Shown piece after piece: positions 44,487-52,139 of a stretch of 64,000 bases of DNA. The first letter of the stretch is position 1, and every line of letters starts with the position of its first letter. The stretch spans positions 3,844,001 to 3,908,000 of the forward strand of contig NZ_JAZHSD010000001.1 of assembly GCF_036924745.1 (NCBI RefSeq), read 5' to 3'. The position numbers and the translations under genes were made by a program. The DNA comes from Bradyrhizobium sp. AZCC 1693 (GTDB lineage Bacteria > Pseudomonadota > Alphaproteobacteria > Rhizobiales > Xanthobacteraceae). The notes beneath the pieces were generated by a model. The model was given only the letters and a program-made list of their open reading frames with translations. It was not told the origin of the DNA and did no database searches.

Positions 44487-45209
44487 TTAGAAGCGCGTGG
44501 TCAGATTAGTCAGCCATTCCGGAGAAACGTCGACCAGGAAGGTTTCAAGCGCCTTGTCCGCTCCAGAAACAATGAGGATGCCGATGACAAGAAGCAAAAG
44601 GCCGAGCACGGATTTCATTCCGCTGCCCGCGACTAGTAATCGGCCGCGCCAGCGCGCCATCGTTTCCCGGGAAAGCCATCCCAATCCCAACAATGGGAGC
44701 GCCGCGCCAACACCGAACGCAAGCATCGTCAGCGCTACCTGACCAAGATCTTTGCCTTGGGCGGCAAGCAGAGACGCGGTTCCAAGGGTCGGCCCGACGC
44801 ACGGGCTCCATACGGCTCCCAGGAGCGCGCCGATCCAAAACTGTCCGGCAACGCCGTTGGTGCGACTCGTCGCCAGCCTGCTATCGGCCCAATTTCCGAT
44901 CGGGCCCGCCGCAACTGCGATTTGCGCCTGTAACCGCGGAACGACAAGCACGACGCCGACGAGCATCATCAGCGTCGCCGCAAGGTAGCGAAACCGGTCC
45001 GCATCCAATCCTATCGAGTGGCCTGCCGTCGCCACAAACAGTCCAATGCCGACAAACGAAAGGGACAGCCCGGCAGCGAGTGCCAAAGGTCCCTGGCGAT
45101 GATTCGATGCCGCGCTACCCAGCACGATCGGGAGGATAGGGAGCACGCAGGGTGAAAGGATCGAAAGGATTCCCGCGAGGAATGCCAGCAACATACTGCC
45201 GATCGTCAT
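44487..45209 (-). CDS. CcdA-family transmembrane thiol-disulfide transporter
   Basis: 240 residues with about six membrane helices. The paired cysteines are Cys21 (ILSPCVLPILP) and Cys137 (WSPCVGP). CcdA/DsbD-core proteins carry reducing power from cytoplasmic thioredoxin to periplasmic thiol proteins. With the exported thioredoxin upstream, the pair could form an electron relay. Confidence 0.9.
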   Translation of the reverse strand: MTIGSMLLAFLAGILSILSPCVLPILPIVLGSAASNHRQGPLALAAGLSLSFVGIGLFVATAGHSIGLDADRFRYLAATLMMLVGVVLVVPRLQAQIAVAAGPIGNWADSRLATSRTNGVAGQFWIGALLGAVWSPCVGPTLGTASLLAAQGKDLGQVALTMLAFGVGAALPLLGLGWLSRETMARWRGRLLVAGSGMKSVLGLLLLVIGILIVSGADKALETFLVDVSPEWLTNLTTRF

Positions 45210-45248
45210 CGCCGGTTTCCCATCTCCAAATAGCCTTTGCTGGCGCGC

Positions 45249-45377
45249 TCAAACGTTCCGCAGATACTCAACCCCCGCCGCAGGCTCGGTCCAATCCGCT
45301 GCGCCAGGCATGTCGCCGACGATCCGGCCGGAACTTGCAATCAGGCAAGTGATCGGCATTCCGTAAAGGGCGAACGG
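45249..45377 (-). pseudogene. TlpA/thioredoxin-like C-terminal remnant
   Basis: Directly after the thioredoxin stop, the same minus-strand frame reads FALYGMPITCLIASSGRIVG...WTEPAAGVEYLRNV and ends at a TGA (complement of 45249-45251). GMPITCLIASSGRIVG matches the cis-proline strand and turn near the end of TlpA-type thioredoxins. The rest of that domain is missing and there is no start, so it looks like the tail left by a deletion. Confidence 0.5.
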
Positions 45378-45770
45378 TCAGATCGCTTTCCCGACCATGG
45401 CAAAGATCGAGTCCCGCTTGGTATCGCCGACCGACCGCGCCTCTTCCTTTTCGCCCTTGAAGGCAATCAGGGTCGATTGCGAGCGGACGCCGAATCGATT
45501 GAGCAGATCCTTCTGGCTGTCGAAATCGATAACGAAATAGACGAGATCCTTAAACCGCGGATCGGCCCTTAGATCGCTCAGGATCGGCGCCTGCGCCTTG
45601 CAGGTCGGACACCACGGGGCGTGGACCGCGATCAGAATCGGCTTGCCGGCTTTCTGAGCTGCGGCGAACGCCTTGGCATCGAACGCAGGGCCATTTTCCG
45701 CCAGCGCCGGCGAAGTGGCAAGAATTCCGAGAACGAGCGTGGCGCCGAGAATGGAGCGGCGGGTCAGCAT
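45378..45770 (-). CDS. Exported thioredoxin-family protein
   Basis: 130 residues. A twin-arginine-like signal (LTRRSILGATLVLGILATSPALA) precedes a thioredoxin fold with active site WCPTC (Cys54, Cys57). The cis-Pro position reads QST rather than the usual T-P, a possible deviation. It is upstream of the CcdA-like gene on the same strand. GGAGAAT lies before ATG 45770. Confidence 0.87.
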   Translation of the reverse strand: MLTRRSILGATLVLGILATSPALAENGPAFDAKAFAAAQKAGKPILIAVHAPWCPTCKAQAPILSDLRADPRFKDLVYFVIDFDSQKDLLNRFGVRSQSTLIAFKGEKEEARSVGDTKRDSIFAMVGKAI

Positions 45771-45783
45771 GATATTCTCCTTG

Positions 45784-46426
45784 TTGGTCTAGATGTACTT
45801 CGTTTCGAAGGCCGCAAATGTTACGCGCCCACACCAGCAGCGGTATGGCCTTCGCAATGTTCACGACTGGAGGTTCGCGGCGCCGCGGCGAAGGTTAGCG
45901 GTCTCGCCGAAAATCCTTTTTCTGTCGTCGTCGATATATCCAAACAGGGCATCAGGTCAGGACTAGCGAGCAGTCGGATGCCGGGTTGCAGCAGGGAGCC
46001 CCCCTACCGTGATACTCCCAGGCTGACGCTGGTTCGTACGCCCGCGCCGCCGGTCACCAGCCGGATGGAACCTCGGCATGGCAGCCTTGAGCGGCCAGTG
46101 CGCTCGGCCGGCCATAGCTGGCGCGGGTTGCCGCCCACGTGATGCCGCTGCTCCCGCCGCAGCTATCAAGGCCGCAATGAACTTTTTTACAAACTCGCTA
46201 TGTCAACCGAGGCCGCTGCATGTTGGCGAAGTGTTCGATGCCAGGGAGGGATGGCCCCGGTATCAAGCGAGTCGCACAAAACAAACCGCCCACCTGCTCT
46301 CGCAGATGGGCGGCTGTATCGCCATCAGGCATCATGGGGGCATCACGCCTGCGGCTGAACTCTACTTACTGACGCGTTTTCTTCGCGCGAACCGGTATCC
46401 ACTTCGCTTGAAAACGCTATGCGCGC
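45784..46426. other. Long intergenic region between thioredoxin and DUF2852 genes
   Basis: About 640 bases. Apart from a terminator (46276-46313), no frame shows homology or a ribosome site. The stretch 46374-46426 ('cgcgttttcttcgcgcgaac', 'cttgaaaacgctatg') resembles a short intergenic sequence I recall from Bradyrhizobium. The region is less coding-like than its neighbours. Confidence 0.45.
46276..46313 (-). terminator. Terminator of the DUF2852 gene
   Basis: Stem CCGCCCACCTGC / GCAGATGGGCGG (one mismatch, loop TCTC) followed on the minus strand by TTTGTTTTG. It lies about 115 bases after the stop. Confidence 0.7.
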
Positions 46427-46912
46427 TCAGCCCTGCTGCGGCTGGTCGTTCGGCGGGGTCGGACGCGTCTTGTGCTGCGCCATGAACTGGTCGAACTCTT
46501 CCTTGTCCTTGGCGTGGCGCAGGCGGTCGAGGAAATTCTTGAACTCGACTTGCTCTTCCTCGAGCCGACGCAGGGTTTCCATGCGGTACTCGTCGAAGGC
46601 GCGGTTGCCGCTGGTCGGCGGGCCGAAGCCAAAGCCGCCAAAGCCGCGGCTCTCCATGCGGTTACGCATCCGGTCCATCTTGTACTGCATCCGCTCCATC
46701 TTGTTCTGCCAGCGGTCTCCGTGACTCCAGCAACCCATTTTTCTGCTCCCTAGTGTGAAAAAGAGGAGGGCAAGGCCGATCGGCCACCAGATGATGAAGC
46801 CAAGGATGGTCACGGCGATCCAGCCGGGGTGCCAGGGGCTCTCAAGCATATGCGGGCGATAGTTCTCTTCCGTCGGGCCGCGCCATCGATTGACATCTGC
46901 GGTGTAGGCCAT
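46427..46912 (-). CDS. DUF2852 membrane protein
   Basis: 161 residues. One hydrophobic segment (WIAVTILGFIIWWPIGLALLFF) is followed by a charged, Met/Arg-rich helix (MERMQYKMDRMRNRME) and a coiled-coil-like tail (RRLEEEQVEFKNFLDRLRHAKDKEEF), the pattern of alphaproteobacterial DUF2852 proteins of unknown role. ATG 46912 has GGAGAGG upstream. A palindromic operator sits 35 bases before the start. Confidence 0.87.
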   Translation of the reverse strand: MAYTADVNRWRGPTEENYRPHMLESPWHPGWIAVTILGFIIWWPIGLALLFFTLGSRKMGCWSHGDRWQNKMERMQYKMDRMRNRMESRGFGGFGFGPPTSGNRAFDEYRMETLRRLEEEQVEFKNFLDRLRHAKDKEEFDQFMAQHKTRPTPPNDQPQQG

Positions 46913-46946
46913 TTCCCTCTCCATGACGGCGATCACGCCGTTGTGA

Positions 46947-46965
46947 ATGTAAATAACATTTACAT
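46947..46965. promoter_or_regulatory. Candidate TetR operator upstream of the DUF2852 gene
   Basis: ATGTAAAT-AAC-ATTTACAT is a perfect palindrome with a 3-base centre. It matches the site at the start of the neighbouring tetR gene (ATGTGAAA-GGC-TTTTACAT) in length, spacing and ends. Confidence 0.65.
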
Positions 46966-47018
46966 ACCTAAACCATCCCGCGTTTTTGTCAAGCGCGCGG
47001 CTCGCCGCACCCTGAAAA

Positions 47019-47744
47019 TTATTTGGGGGTTCCCCAAGGACCAGATGGCGCACCAGATGGCGGCACCGGCGGCGGGCCTGACGGTTTCTGGTCCGGTGGC
47101 CGGCGGTCGGTCGGGAAACCGAGGCCGCGCAGGTAGATCAGCACTTCGGCTTCCAGGAGTTCTTCCGGCGACATCGGCAGCTTGCGCCGCGCGGCGTCGC
47201 CGCGGCCGAACAGCGAGGCCACGCCATGCGACATCGACCAGATGTGCAGCGCCATCATCATCGCCGGCGGCCGCGGCATGCCGGGCGGCGCCAGCGCCGC
47301 AAGCCGCTCGGCGGCGGCGCGGATGATGGCGAAAGCGCGCTCGCTCGCAGCCATCAATGTCGGGTTTGCATCGACGGGAAGGCCGGATTCGAACATCGCC
47401 GAATAGAACGCGGGCTCATTGCGGGCGAAGGCCAGATAGGCCTTCCCTACCCGCTCGAACGCCGTCACCGTGTCCGGCCGGCCGTCGTCCCAGGCCTGCG
47501 TCAGCAGCGCCTCGAACTGCTCAAAACCGCGCTGGGCGATCGAGGACAGCAATTCATCGCGATCGCGGAAATGGCGATAGGGTGCGGCAGGGCTGACGCC
47601 GGCCATTCGCGCGGCATCGGCAAAAGTGAAGCCGGCCGCGCCTTTCTCGGCGATCAGGCCGAGCGCGGCCTGCAGCAACGCCTCTTTCAGATTGCCGTGG
47701 TGGTAGCCGCGCTCGCTGCGGCCTTGGTCCTTTCGCCAGCTCAT
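47019..47744 (-). CDS. TetR/AcrR-family regulator (WHG-domain type)
   Basis: 241 residues. An N-terminal HTH (FTFADAARMAGVSPAAPYRHF) is followed by a helical C-domain with LHIWSMSHGVASLFG, as in TetR proteins with a WHG/TetR_C_33 domain. The C-terminal ~30 residues are Pro-rich. It precedes the DUF2852 gene on the same strand, and near-identical palindromes lie before both, suggesting joint control. Confidence 0.9.
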   Translation of the reverse strand: MSWRKDQGRSERGYHHGNLKEALLQAALGLIAEKGAAGFTFADAARMAGVSPAAPYRHFRDRDELLSSIAQRGFEQFEALLTQAWDDGRPDTVTAFERVGKAYLAFARNEPAFYSAMFESGLPVDANPTLMAASERAFAIIRAAAERLAALAPPGMPRPPAMMMALHIWSMSHGVASLFGRGDAARRKLPMSPEELLEAEVLIYLRGLGFPTDRRPPDQKPSGPPPVPPSGAPSGPWGTPK

Positions 47745-47761
47745 GTGAAAGGCTTTTACAT
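47743..47761. promoter_or_regulatory. Candidate TetR operator at its own start codon
   Basis: ATGTGAAA-GGC-TTTTACAT, imperfect by one base pair; the symmetry extends one or two bases further on each side. It overlaps the tetR start (ATG complement at 47742-47744), a position suited to autorepression. Confidence 0.65.
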
Positions 47762-47863
47762 GAGCCGGCTGAAAAGGTCACTTATTTTGAGGCCGTTAAC
47801 TGGCGTTCATCATGATTAACGGCGTTGAGGGGCGGCGCAATTCCGGACGGTTCCAACCGGGTC

Positions 47864-48229
47864 CTAACCGCCCGGGATCGGGAGGACCGGCATGATCTCC
47901 ACGCGCTCGCCGGGAAAGATCGCAAAATGCGGGTGGTTCTCGAACAGTTTCGCGGCGGCCTCATGCGAGCCGGCGCGCACCACGGTGAAGGCGCCCATCT
48001 CGTTGGCGATGTCGGCAATGCCGCTTGAATCGACCTTCTTGGTCTTGCCGAGCGGGCCACCCATGGCGAGGATCGCCGCCTGGTGCTTTTCGACCCAGGC
48101 TTTCCATGCCGCTATACCCTGCTGCTCCCTGGCGCGCCGCTCTGCCTCAGGCAGCGCATTCCAGGCCACCATTTTCGCACTGGCCTTGCTGCCGAGAAAG
48201 ACGGCGAGGAACGTATCGTTGGTGCTCAT
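47864..48229 (-). CDS. YCII-like (DGPF-related) small protein
   Basis: 121 residues (MSTNDTFLAVFLGSKAS...). The ferredoxin-like pattern and the ending GSHEAAAKLFENHPHFAIFPGERVEIMPVLP resemble YCII-related proteins. Function unknown. It lies 78 bases downstream of a canonical YciI gene on the same strand and probably shares its transcript. Confidence 0.78.
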   Translation of the reverse strand: MSTNDTFLAVFLGSKASAKMVAWNALPEAERRAREQQGIAAWKAWVEKHQAAILAMGGPLGKTKKVDSSGIADIANEMGAFTVVRAGSHEAAAKLFENHPHFAIFPGERVEIMPVLPIPGG

Positions 48230-48307
48230 GTGGCTTCTCCTCTCTTGCGGTTGACGGATTGCGATAGACGCTCGACTTAACGGCGTGCGGAGCCCTGTTG
48301 CAGAGAC

Positions 48308-48733
48308 TCACCGCGCCTTGTGCGCATTTCCCTTCTGCAACTCGTCGAAGCCTTTGGCCGCCTGCTGCACTTCTTCCGAGAAATCGGCCATCTCCTGGAC
48401 CTGGCGGATTTCGATGATCTCGTTCTCCGAGGCCGGGCACTTCTTCGCCCAGGCGATCGCCTCCTCGCGCGACTTCACATTGATCATCCAGTAGCCGCCG
48501 AGCACTTCCTTGGCCTCGGTGAAGGGGCCGTCGGTGACGACAGGCTTGCCAGTGGCAAAGGAAATCCGCGCGCCCATCGACGGCGGATGCAGCCCGTCGA
48601 GCGCGATCAGCACGCCGGCGTCTTTGAGCGCCTCGTTGTATTTCATCATCGCCTTGACCCGTTCAGGGTCGAGCGGGACGTCCGGCGGCGCGGTCTCATA
48701 GCCCAGGGGGATCATCAGCATCATGAATCGCAT
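48308..48733 (-). CDS. YciI/DGPF-domain protein
   Basis: 141 residues of the PhnB/YCII-DGPF type, with the name-giving motif in VTDGPFTEAKEVLGGYW and IIEIRQVQEMADF. DGPF proteins are the typical genomic partners and targets of ECF42 sigma factors. It follows another YciI gene on the same strand across a 127-base gap holding an inverted repeat. Confidence 0.9.
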   Translation of the reverse strand: MRFMMLMIPLGYETAPPDVPLDPERVKAMMKYNEALKDAGVLIALDGLHPPSMGARISFATGKPVVTDGPFTEAKEVLGGYWMINVKSREEAIAWAKKCPASENEIIEIRQVQEMADFSEEVQQAAKGFDELQKGNAHKAR

Positions 48734-48758
48734 GGTGGCGTCCTTCGTTTCAAGTTGC

Positions 48759-48853
48759 CGTCATTCCGGGGCATCGCGCAGCGATGAACCCGGAATCTCG
48801 AGGTTGTGGTGCGAGATTCCGGGTTCGATGCTTCGCATCGCCCCGGAATGACG
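48759..48853. repeat. Nested palindromic repeat between YciI genes
   Basis: Arms 'cgtcattccggggcatcgc' and 'gcgatgcttcgcatcgccccggaatgacg'-type ends with an inner 'gattccgggtt' inverted pair form a long hairpin. Related to the short element at 8110-8152. Confidence 0.75.
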
Positions 48854-48860
48854 GGAAGAG

Positions 48861-49277
48861 TCACTTCTTCCCCGCCTGGGACCGCAGCCGCTCTTCCTGC
48901 TCGCGCAGCTCGGGGGTGAGCGCTTCGCCGAAATCCTCCGCGGCAAACACCTGGCGGATTTCAATCTCGTCGCCCTCGAGGAATGGCGCGCGCTGCATCC
49001 ATTCGATCGCTTCATCCAGCGACTTGGTGTTGATCAGCCAGAAGCCGGCGACGAGATCGCCGGAGAGAGCGAACGGCCCGCGGCTGACGCCGCCCTGCCC
49101 GCTGCCATACTTGATCCGTGCGCCCTTCGCGGTCGGATGCAGGCCCTCGCCCGCCTCCATCACGCCGGCCTTGGCCATCTCTTCGTTGAACTTGCCCATT
49201 GCGGTCAGCAGTTCCGTGCTCGGCATCACACCGGCTTCCGTATCCTTGCTGGCCTTCACAATCACCATGAATCGCAT
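48861..49277 (-). CDS. YciI-family protein
   Basis: 138 residues from ATG 49277 (MRFMVIVKASKDTEAG). DGPF-type variant SRGPFALSGDLVAGFWLI, then DEIEIRQVFAAEDFGEAL. First gene of a three-YciI series; the TGTCGG-N17-CGTC promoter lies 61 bases upstream. The open frame beyond ATG 49277 crosses that promoter and is not coding. Confidence 0.9.
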   Translation of the reverse strand: MRFMVIVKASKDTEAGVMPSTELLTAMGKFNEEMAKAGVMEAGEGLHPTAKGARIKYGSGQGGVSRGPFALSGDLVAGFWLINTKSLDEAIEWMQRAPFLEGDEIEIRQVFAAEDFGEALTPELREQEERLRSQAGKK

Positions 49278-49337
49278 CGTTATTCTCCGGTTTGATCTTG
49301 TTGGGCCGGCTGCTGTCGCGCCGGCCTTCATCAACAA

Positions 49338-49364
49338 GACGAGCGGGCTTTTGCGCCGCCGACA
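49338..49364 (-). promoter_or_regulatory. ECF sigma promoter, YciI group
   Basis: On the minus strand TGTCGG (-35) and CGTC (-10) are separated by exactly 17 bases, identical in fixed bases and spacing to the sites at 56777-56803 and 58747-58773. It lies ahead of the YciI genes at 49277, 48733 and 48229. Confidence 0.72.
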
Positions 49365-49470
49365 TGTCAGTGGAAAATATTTTGCAGATATATGTCGGGC
49401 CGCTACGCTGATTCTCATCCCGCGAGCCTGCCTCAGAAAGGTAGCAGTAAATCGCGCTCCTAGAGGGGGT

Positions 49471-49560
49471 CGTCGTGCCCGGGCCTGTCCCGGGCATCCA
49501 CGTTCTTACTTCCCTCAAGTGAGAAAGACGTGGATGGCCGGCACAAGCCCGGCCATGACG
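49471..49560. repeat. Family B palindromic repeat (copy 2)
   Basis: 90 bp with arms 'cgtcgtgcccgggcc' and 'agcccggccatgacg' and inner 'catccacgt / acgtggatg'. It separates the YciI group from the SnoaL-like gene. Confidence 0.85.
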
Positions 49561-49589
49561 AAAAGGGAAAGGGACTCGCTTTCAAACAG

Positions 49590-49958
49590 CTACCCCGGCT
49601 GTTTGACGAAGGCGCCATTGTCGTAAGTCGCGCCGAAATAGACGTCGATGCGCTTCACCTTGCCGCCCCCGAAGACGAAGAACTCGGTATTGCGAAACGT
49701 CCTGCCGCCTTTGGCGACGCAGCGGTAGGTGATGAGGGCTTCGTCGCCTTCGACGAAAATCCGCTCCAGCTCGTGCCGCTCGATCCAATCGCTGTTCTTC
49801 CAGCAGCGTTCGAAATAAGTCGCCTTGTCGATATTGTCGTCGTAGGGACTGGTGAAGCGGAAATCGTCGCTGAACGCGTTCTCGACCAACTGGCGATCGT
49901 TGGCGAGATAGGCTGCAAAGATCTGGCGGATCGTATCCGCCCTGTTTGCTCCGGCCAT
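49590..49958 (-). CDS. SnoaL/NTF2-like protein
   Basis: 122 residues. The cone-shaped NTF2-like fold is suggested by TIRQIFAAYLANDRQLVENAFSDDF at the N-terminus and RIDVYFGATYDNGAFV at the end, typical of small SnoaL-like proteins. Substrate unknown. It starts 17 bases after the GST stop, so the two are an operon. Confidence 0.85.
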   Translation of the reverse strand: MAGANRADTIRQIFAAYLANDRQLVENAFSDDFRFTSPYDDNIDKATYFERCWKNSDWIERHELERIFVEGDEALITYRCVAKGGRTFRNTEFFVFGGGKVKRIDVYFGATYDNGAFVKQPG

Positions 49959-49975
49959 TCAACGCTCCTCCCTGG

Positions 49976-50629
49976 CTAGGACTCTTTGGGCACCATCTGG
50001 AAATACGGCTCGGCCTCCTTCAACACGCGCGCGAACGAGGGCCGCGCCTTCAGACGCTCGAAATAGGCGGCAAGATTCTTCTGCGTTTGCTCGAACGGCA
50101 CCACCATGCTGCCGTAGAACAGCGGCGGCGCGGCGGCGCAATCGGCGAGGCTGAAATTCTCGCCCATCGCCCAGCCGCCGTTTGCCGTCTGCTGCTCGAT
50201 CATGGCGTATGAGGTTTGCAGTTGCGCGCGGGCTTCCTCGACGCCTTGCGGATCCTTTTTGTCCGCAGGCCGCAGCCGGTCCAACATGATCTTCTGCATC
50301 GGCAGATGCACATAGAGATCGTAGAAGCGGTCGCGCAGCCGGGTCTGCAATGCGCGGGCGGGATCGTCCGGGATGAAGCGGGTGCGTCCGCGGTAATGCG
50401 AATCGAGATATTCGACGACAATGCTCGATTCAGGGACGGTCTCGTTCCGCGCATCGTCGCGCAGCACCGGAAACTTGCCGACCCCCCACAGCTTCACGAG
50501 CGCGGCGCGCTCAGCGAGATTGCCGAGATCGACCAGGTTCGGCGTGAACGGCGTGTCGTTCTCGTACAGCGCGATCAGCGCCTTCCAGCAGTACGAGGCG
50601 AGAGGGTGGAAATGCAGCGTGAGCGACAT
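49976..50629 (-). CDS. Glutathione S-transferase family protein
   Basis: 217 residues. N-terminal thioredoxin-like domain (LHFHPLASYCWKALIALYEN; VPESSIVVEYLDSHY matches the glutathione ES motif) and a helical C-terminal domain (ENFSLADCAAAPPLFYG). It probably conjugates or reduces electrophiles. A near-match sigma promoter (50651-50677) precedes it. Confidence 0.9.
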   Translation of the reverse strand: MSLTLHFHPLASYCWKALIALYENDTPFTPNLVDLGNLAERAALVKLWGVGKFPVLRDDARNETVPESSIVVEYLDSHYRGRTRFIPDDPARALQTRLRDRFYDLYVHLPMQKIMLDRLRPADKKDPQGVEEARAQLQTSYAMIEQQTANGGWAMGENFSLADCAAAPPLFYGSMVVPFEQTQKNLAAYFERLKARPSFARVLKEAEPYFQMVPKES

Positions 50630-50650
50630 GGAAAACTCCCGGTGTAACAA

Positions 50651-50677
50651 GACAGCCCGCACTCACGCGCGCCGACA
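50651..50677 (-). promoter_or_regulatory. Near-match ECF sigma promoter, GST-SnoaL operon
   Basis: TGTCGG-N17-TGTC: perfect -35 and spacing, with one mismatch in the -10 (TGTC for CGTC). It lies 22 bases before ATG 50629. Confidence 0.5.
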
Positions 50678-50690
50678 TTTGGGCCAAAGA

Positions 50691-51242
50691 TTATTTGGCC
50701 ACCGCCAGCACGTAGCGCAGGATCACGATGCCGGTCGACAATGGCCGGCTGTCGATCAGCTTCAGCTTGCGTTTCTCGCCCGGCTTGAACAGCGGCGTCC
50801 CGCCGCCGAGAATGATCGGGTTCACCGCGATGCGGAACTCGTCGATCAATCCGTGCGGGATCAGGCTATCAGCGAGATCGGCGCTGCCGAACAGAAAAAT
50901 ATCCTTGGTGCTGTCACGCTTCAGCCGGGCGACAGTCTCGGACACGTCCGTGCTGAACATCTGCGTGTTGTTCCAACCGGGGTTCTTCACCGTGCGGGAG
51001 AAGACGTATTTCGGCGCCGCGTTCATGAAATCGGCGACTTCGCCGGTCGCGCTCGGCCAGTGATTGGCCATCAGTTCGTAGGTGACACGGCCGAACAGCA
51101 ATCCGCCGGCGGCGTTCAACTGCTCGATCGACAATTGCTCCAGCTCCTCGCCCCAGACGTCTAAATGCCAGGAGATGTCGCGGTTCGGGCCTTCGACGAA
51201 GCCATCCAGCGTCATCAGGTTCCACATGATCAACTTCGCCAT
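50691..51242 (-). CDS. RibD C-terminal (dihydrofolate reductase-like) protein
   Basis: 183 residues. The RibD_C/DHFR-like fold is indicated by MTLDGFVEGPN near the start, GGLLFGRVTYELMANHWP, and NPIILGGGTPLF near the end. Such stand-alone proteins are NADPH-dependent reductases of unknown substrate. Transcribed divergently from an HxlR regulator. Confidence 0.88.
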   Translation of the reverse strand: MAKLIMWNLMTLDGFVEGPNRDISWHLDVWGEELEQLSIEQLNAAGGLLFGRVTYELMANHWPSATGEVADFMNAAPKYVFSRTVKNPGWNNTQMFSTDVSETVARLKRDSTKDIFLFGSADLADSLIPHGLIDEFRIAVNPIILGGGTPLFKPGEKRKLKLIDSRPLSTGIVILRYVLAVAK

Positions 51243-51265
51243 CGCAGCACCCTCTTAACCGATTG

Positions 51266-51311
51266 CAGTTTGCAACTGGTTGTATCCTGAGCCAACCGGT
51301 GCAATATTGCA
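51266..51311. promoter_or_regulatory. Palindromes in the reductase/HxlR divergent region
   Basis: CAGTT-TGC-AACTG (51266-51278) and TGCAATATTGCA (51300-51311) are perfect palindromes within the 112-bp gap. They are plausible HxlR operator sites controlling both genes. Confidence 0.5.
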
Positions 51312-51354
51312 AGCAGTTTTTTAGGGTCCGCCGACCGCCCGTCTGGAACCGAAC

Positions 51355-51852
51355 ATGACCAACCTCAGCCGCTCCGGCTGCCCGATCAATCTCTCGCTGG
51401 AAGTGCTCGGCGATAAATGGAGCCTCTTGATCATCCGCGACATGATGTTCGGCAACCGGCGGCATTTTCGCGAGCTGCTGACGAAATCCGAGGAAGGCAT
51501 CTCCTCCAACATTCTCGCCGACCGGCTGAAGACCCTGCTCGACGAAAAGATCATCACCCGCGAGGACGATCCCACGCACAAGCAGAAGGGAATCTATTCG
51601 CTGACGGAACAGGGCATCGAGCTGCTGCCGGTTCTCGCGCAGATGGCGGCCTGGGGTTACAAATATCTTCCCGTCAGCAAGGAACTCGGCATCCGCGCGC
51701 GGCTGCTCAGCGAGGGCGGACCGAAGATGTGGGCCGAATTCATGGATGAATTGCGCGAGAGCCATCGCGGCGTGAAGCGGCGCAGGCGAACCGGCCCGTC
51801 AGTCGGCGAACGACTGCAGGCGGCTTACGAAAGCGTCGTGAACGGAAAGTAG
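51355..51852 (+). CDS. HxlR-family transcriptional regulator
   Basis: 165 residues. The winged-helix signature is clear: an N-terminal Cys in [46 protein letters not shown], and [14 protein letters not shown]. HxlR proteins often sense electrophiles or oxidants through the N-terminal Cys. Likely regulates itself and the divergent reductase. Confidence 0.92.
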   Translation: MTNLSRSGCPINLSLEVLGDKWSLLIIRDMMFGNRRHFRELLTKSEEGISSNILADRLKTLLDEKIITREDDPTHKQKGIYSLTEQGIELLPVLAQMAAWGYKYLPVSKELGIRARLLSEGGPKMWAEFMDELRESHRGVKRRRRTGPSVGERLQAAYESVVNGK

Positions 51853-52139
51853 CCCCCGATCGCGCGCCCGCCGTGCTCGCGCCGCGGGCGGGATACACAA
51901 ATGTATCCTTAAGGTTCGCGTTATTTTGCGGTGCTACCCGTCATATTACGGAGAACAGCGTTAACGCATTCTTTTTTTCCTTTGGTCAAACCTGGCGGAC
52001 CGGCAACGAGGCTCGAAAACGCTCGGTGACAGCCTCATTATTTCACCTCGATCTGGATGGGGCTTTCGTGTTTCAGTTTCTCAAGCCTTGCAGGGTCGTG
52101 AAGTTTGCGACAGACATTACCGCGCGCAAGATCAAGAGC

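Noticed and set aside
45621..46142. 173-codon plus-strand frame across the thioredoxin start and intergenic region
   Set aside because: It is antisense to the thioredoxin for much of its length, with no ribosome site or domain.
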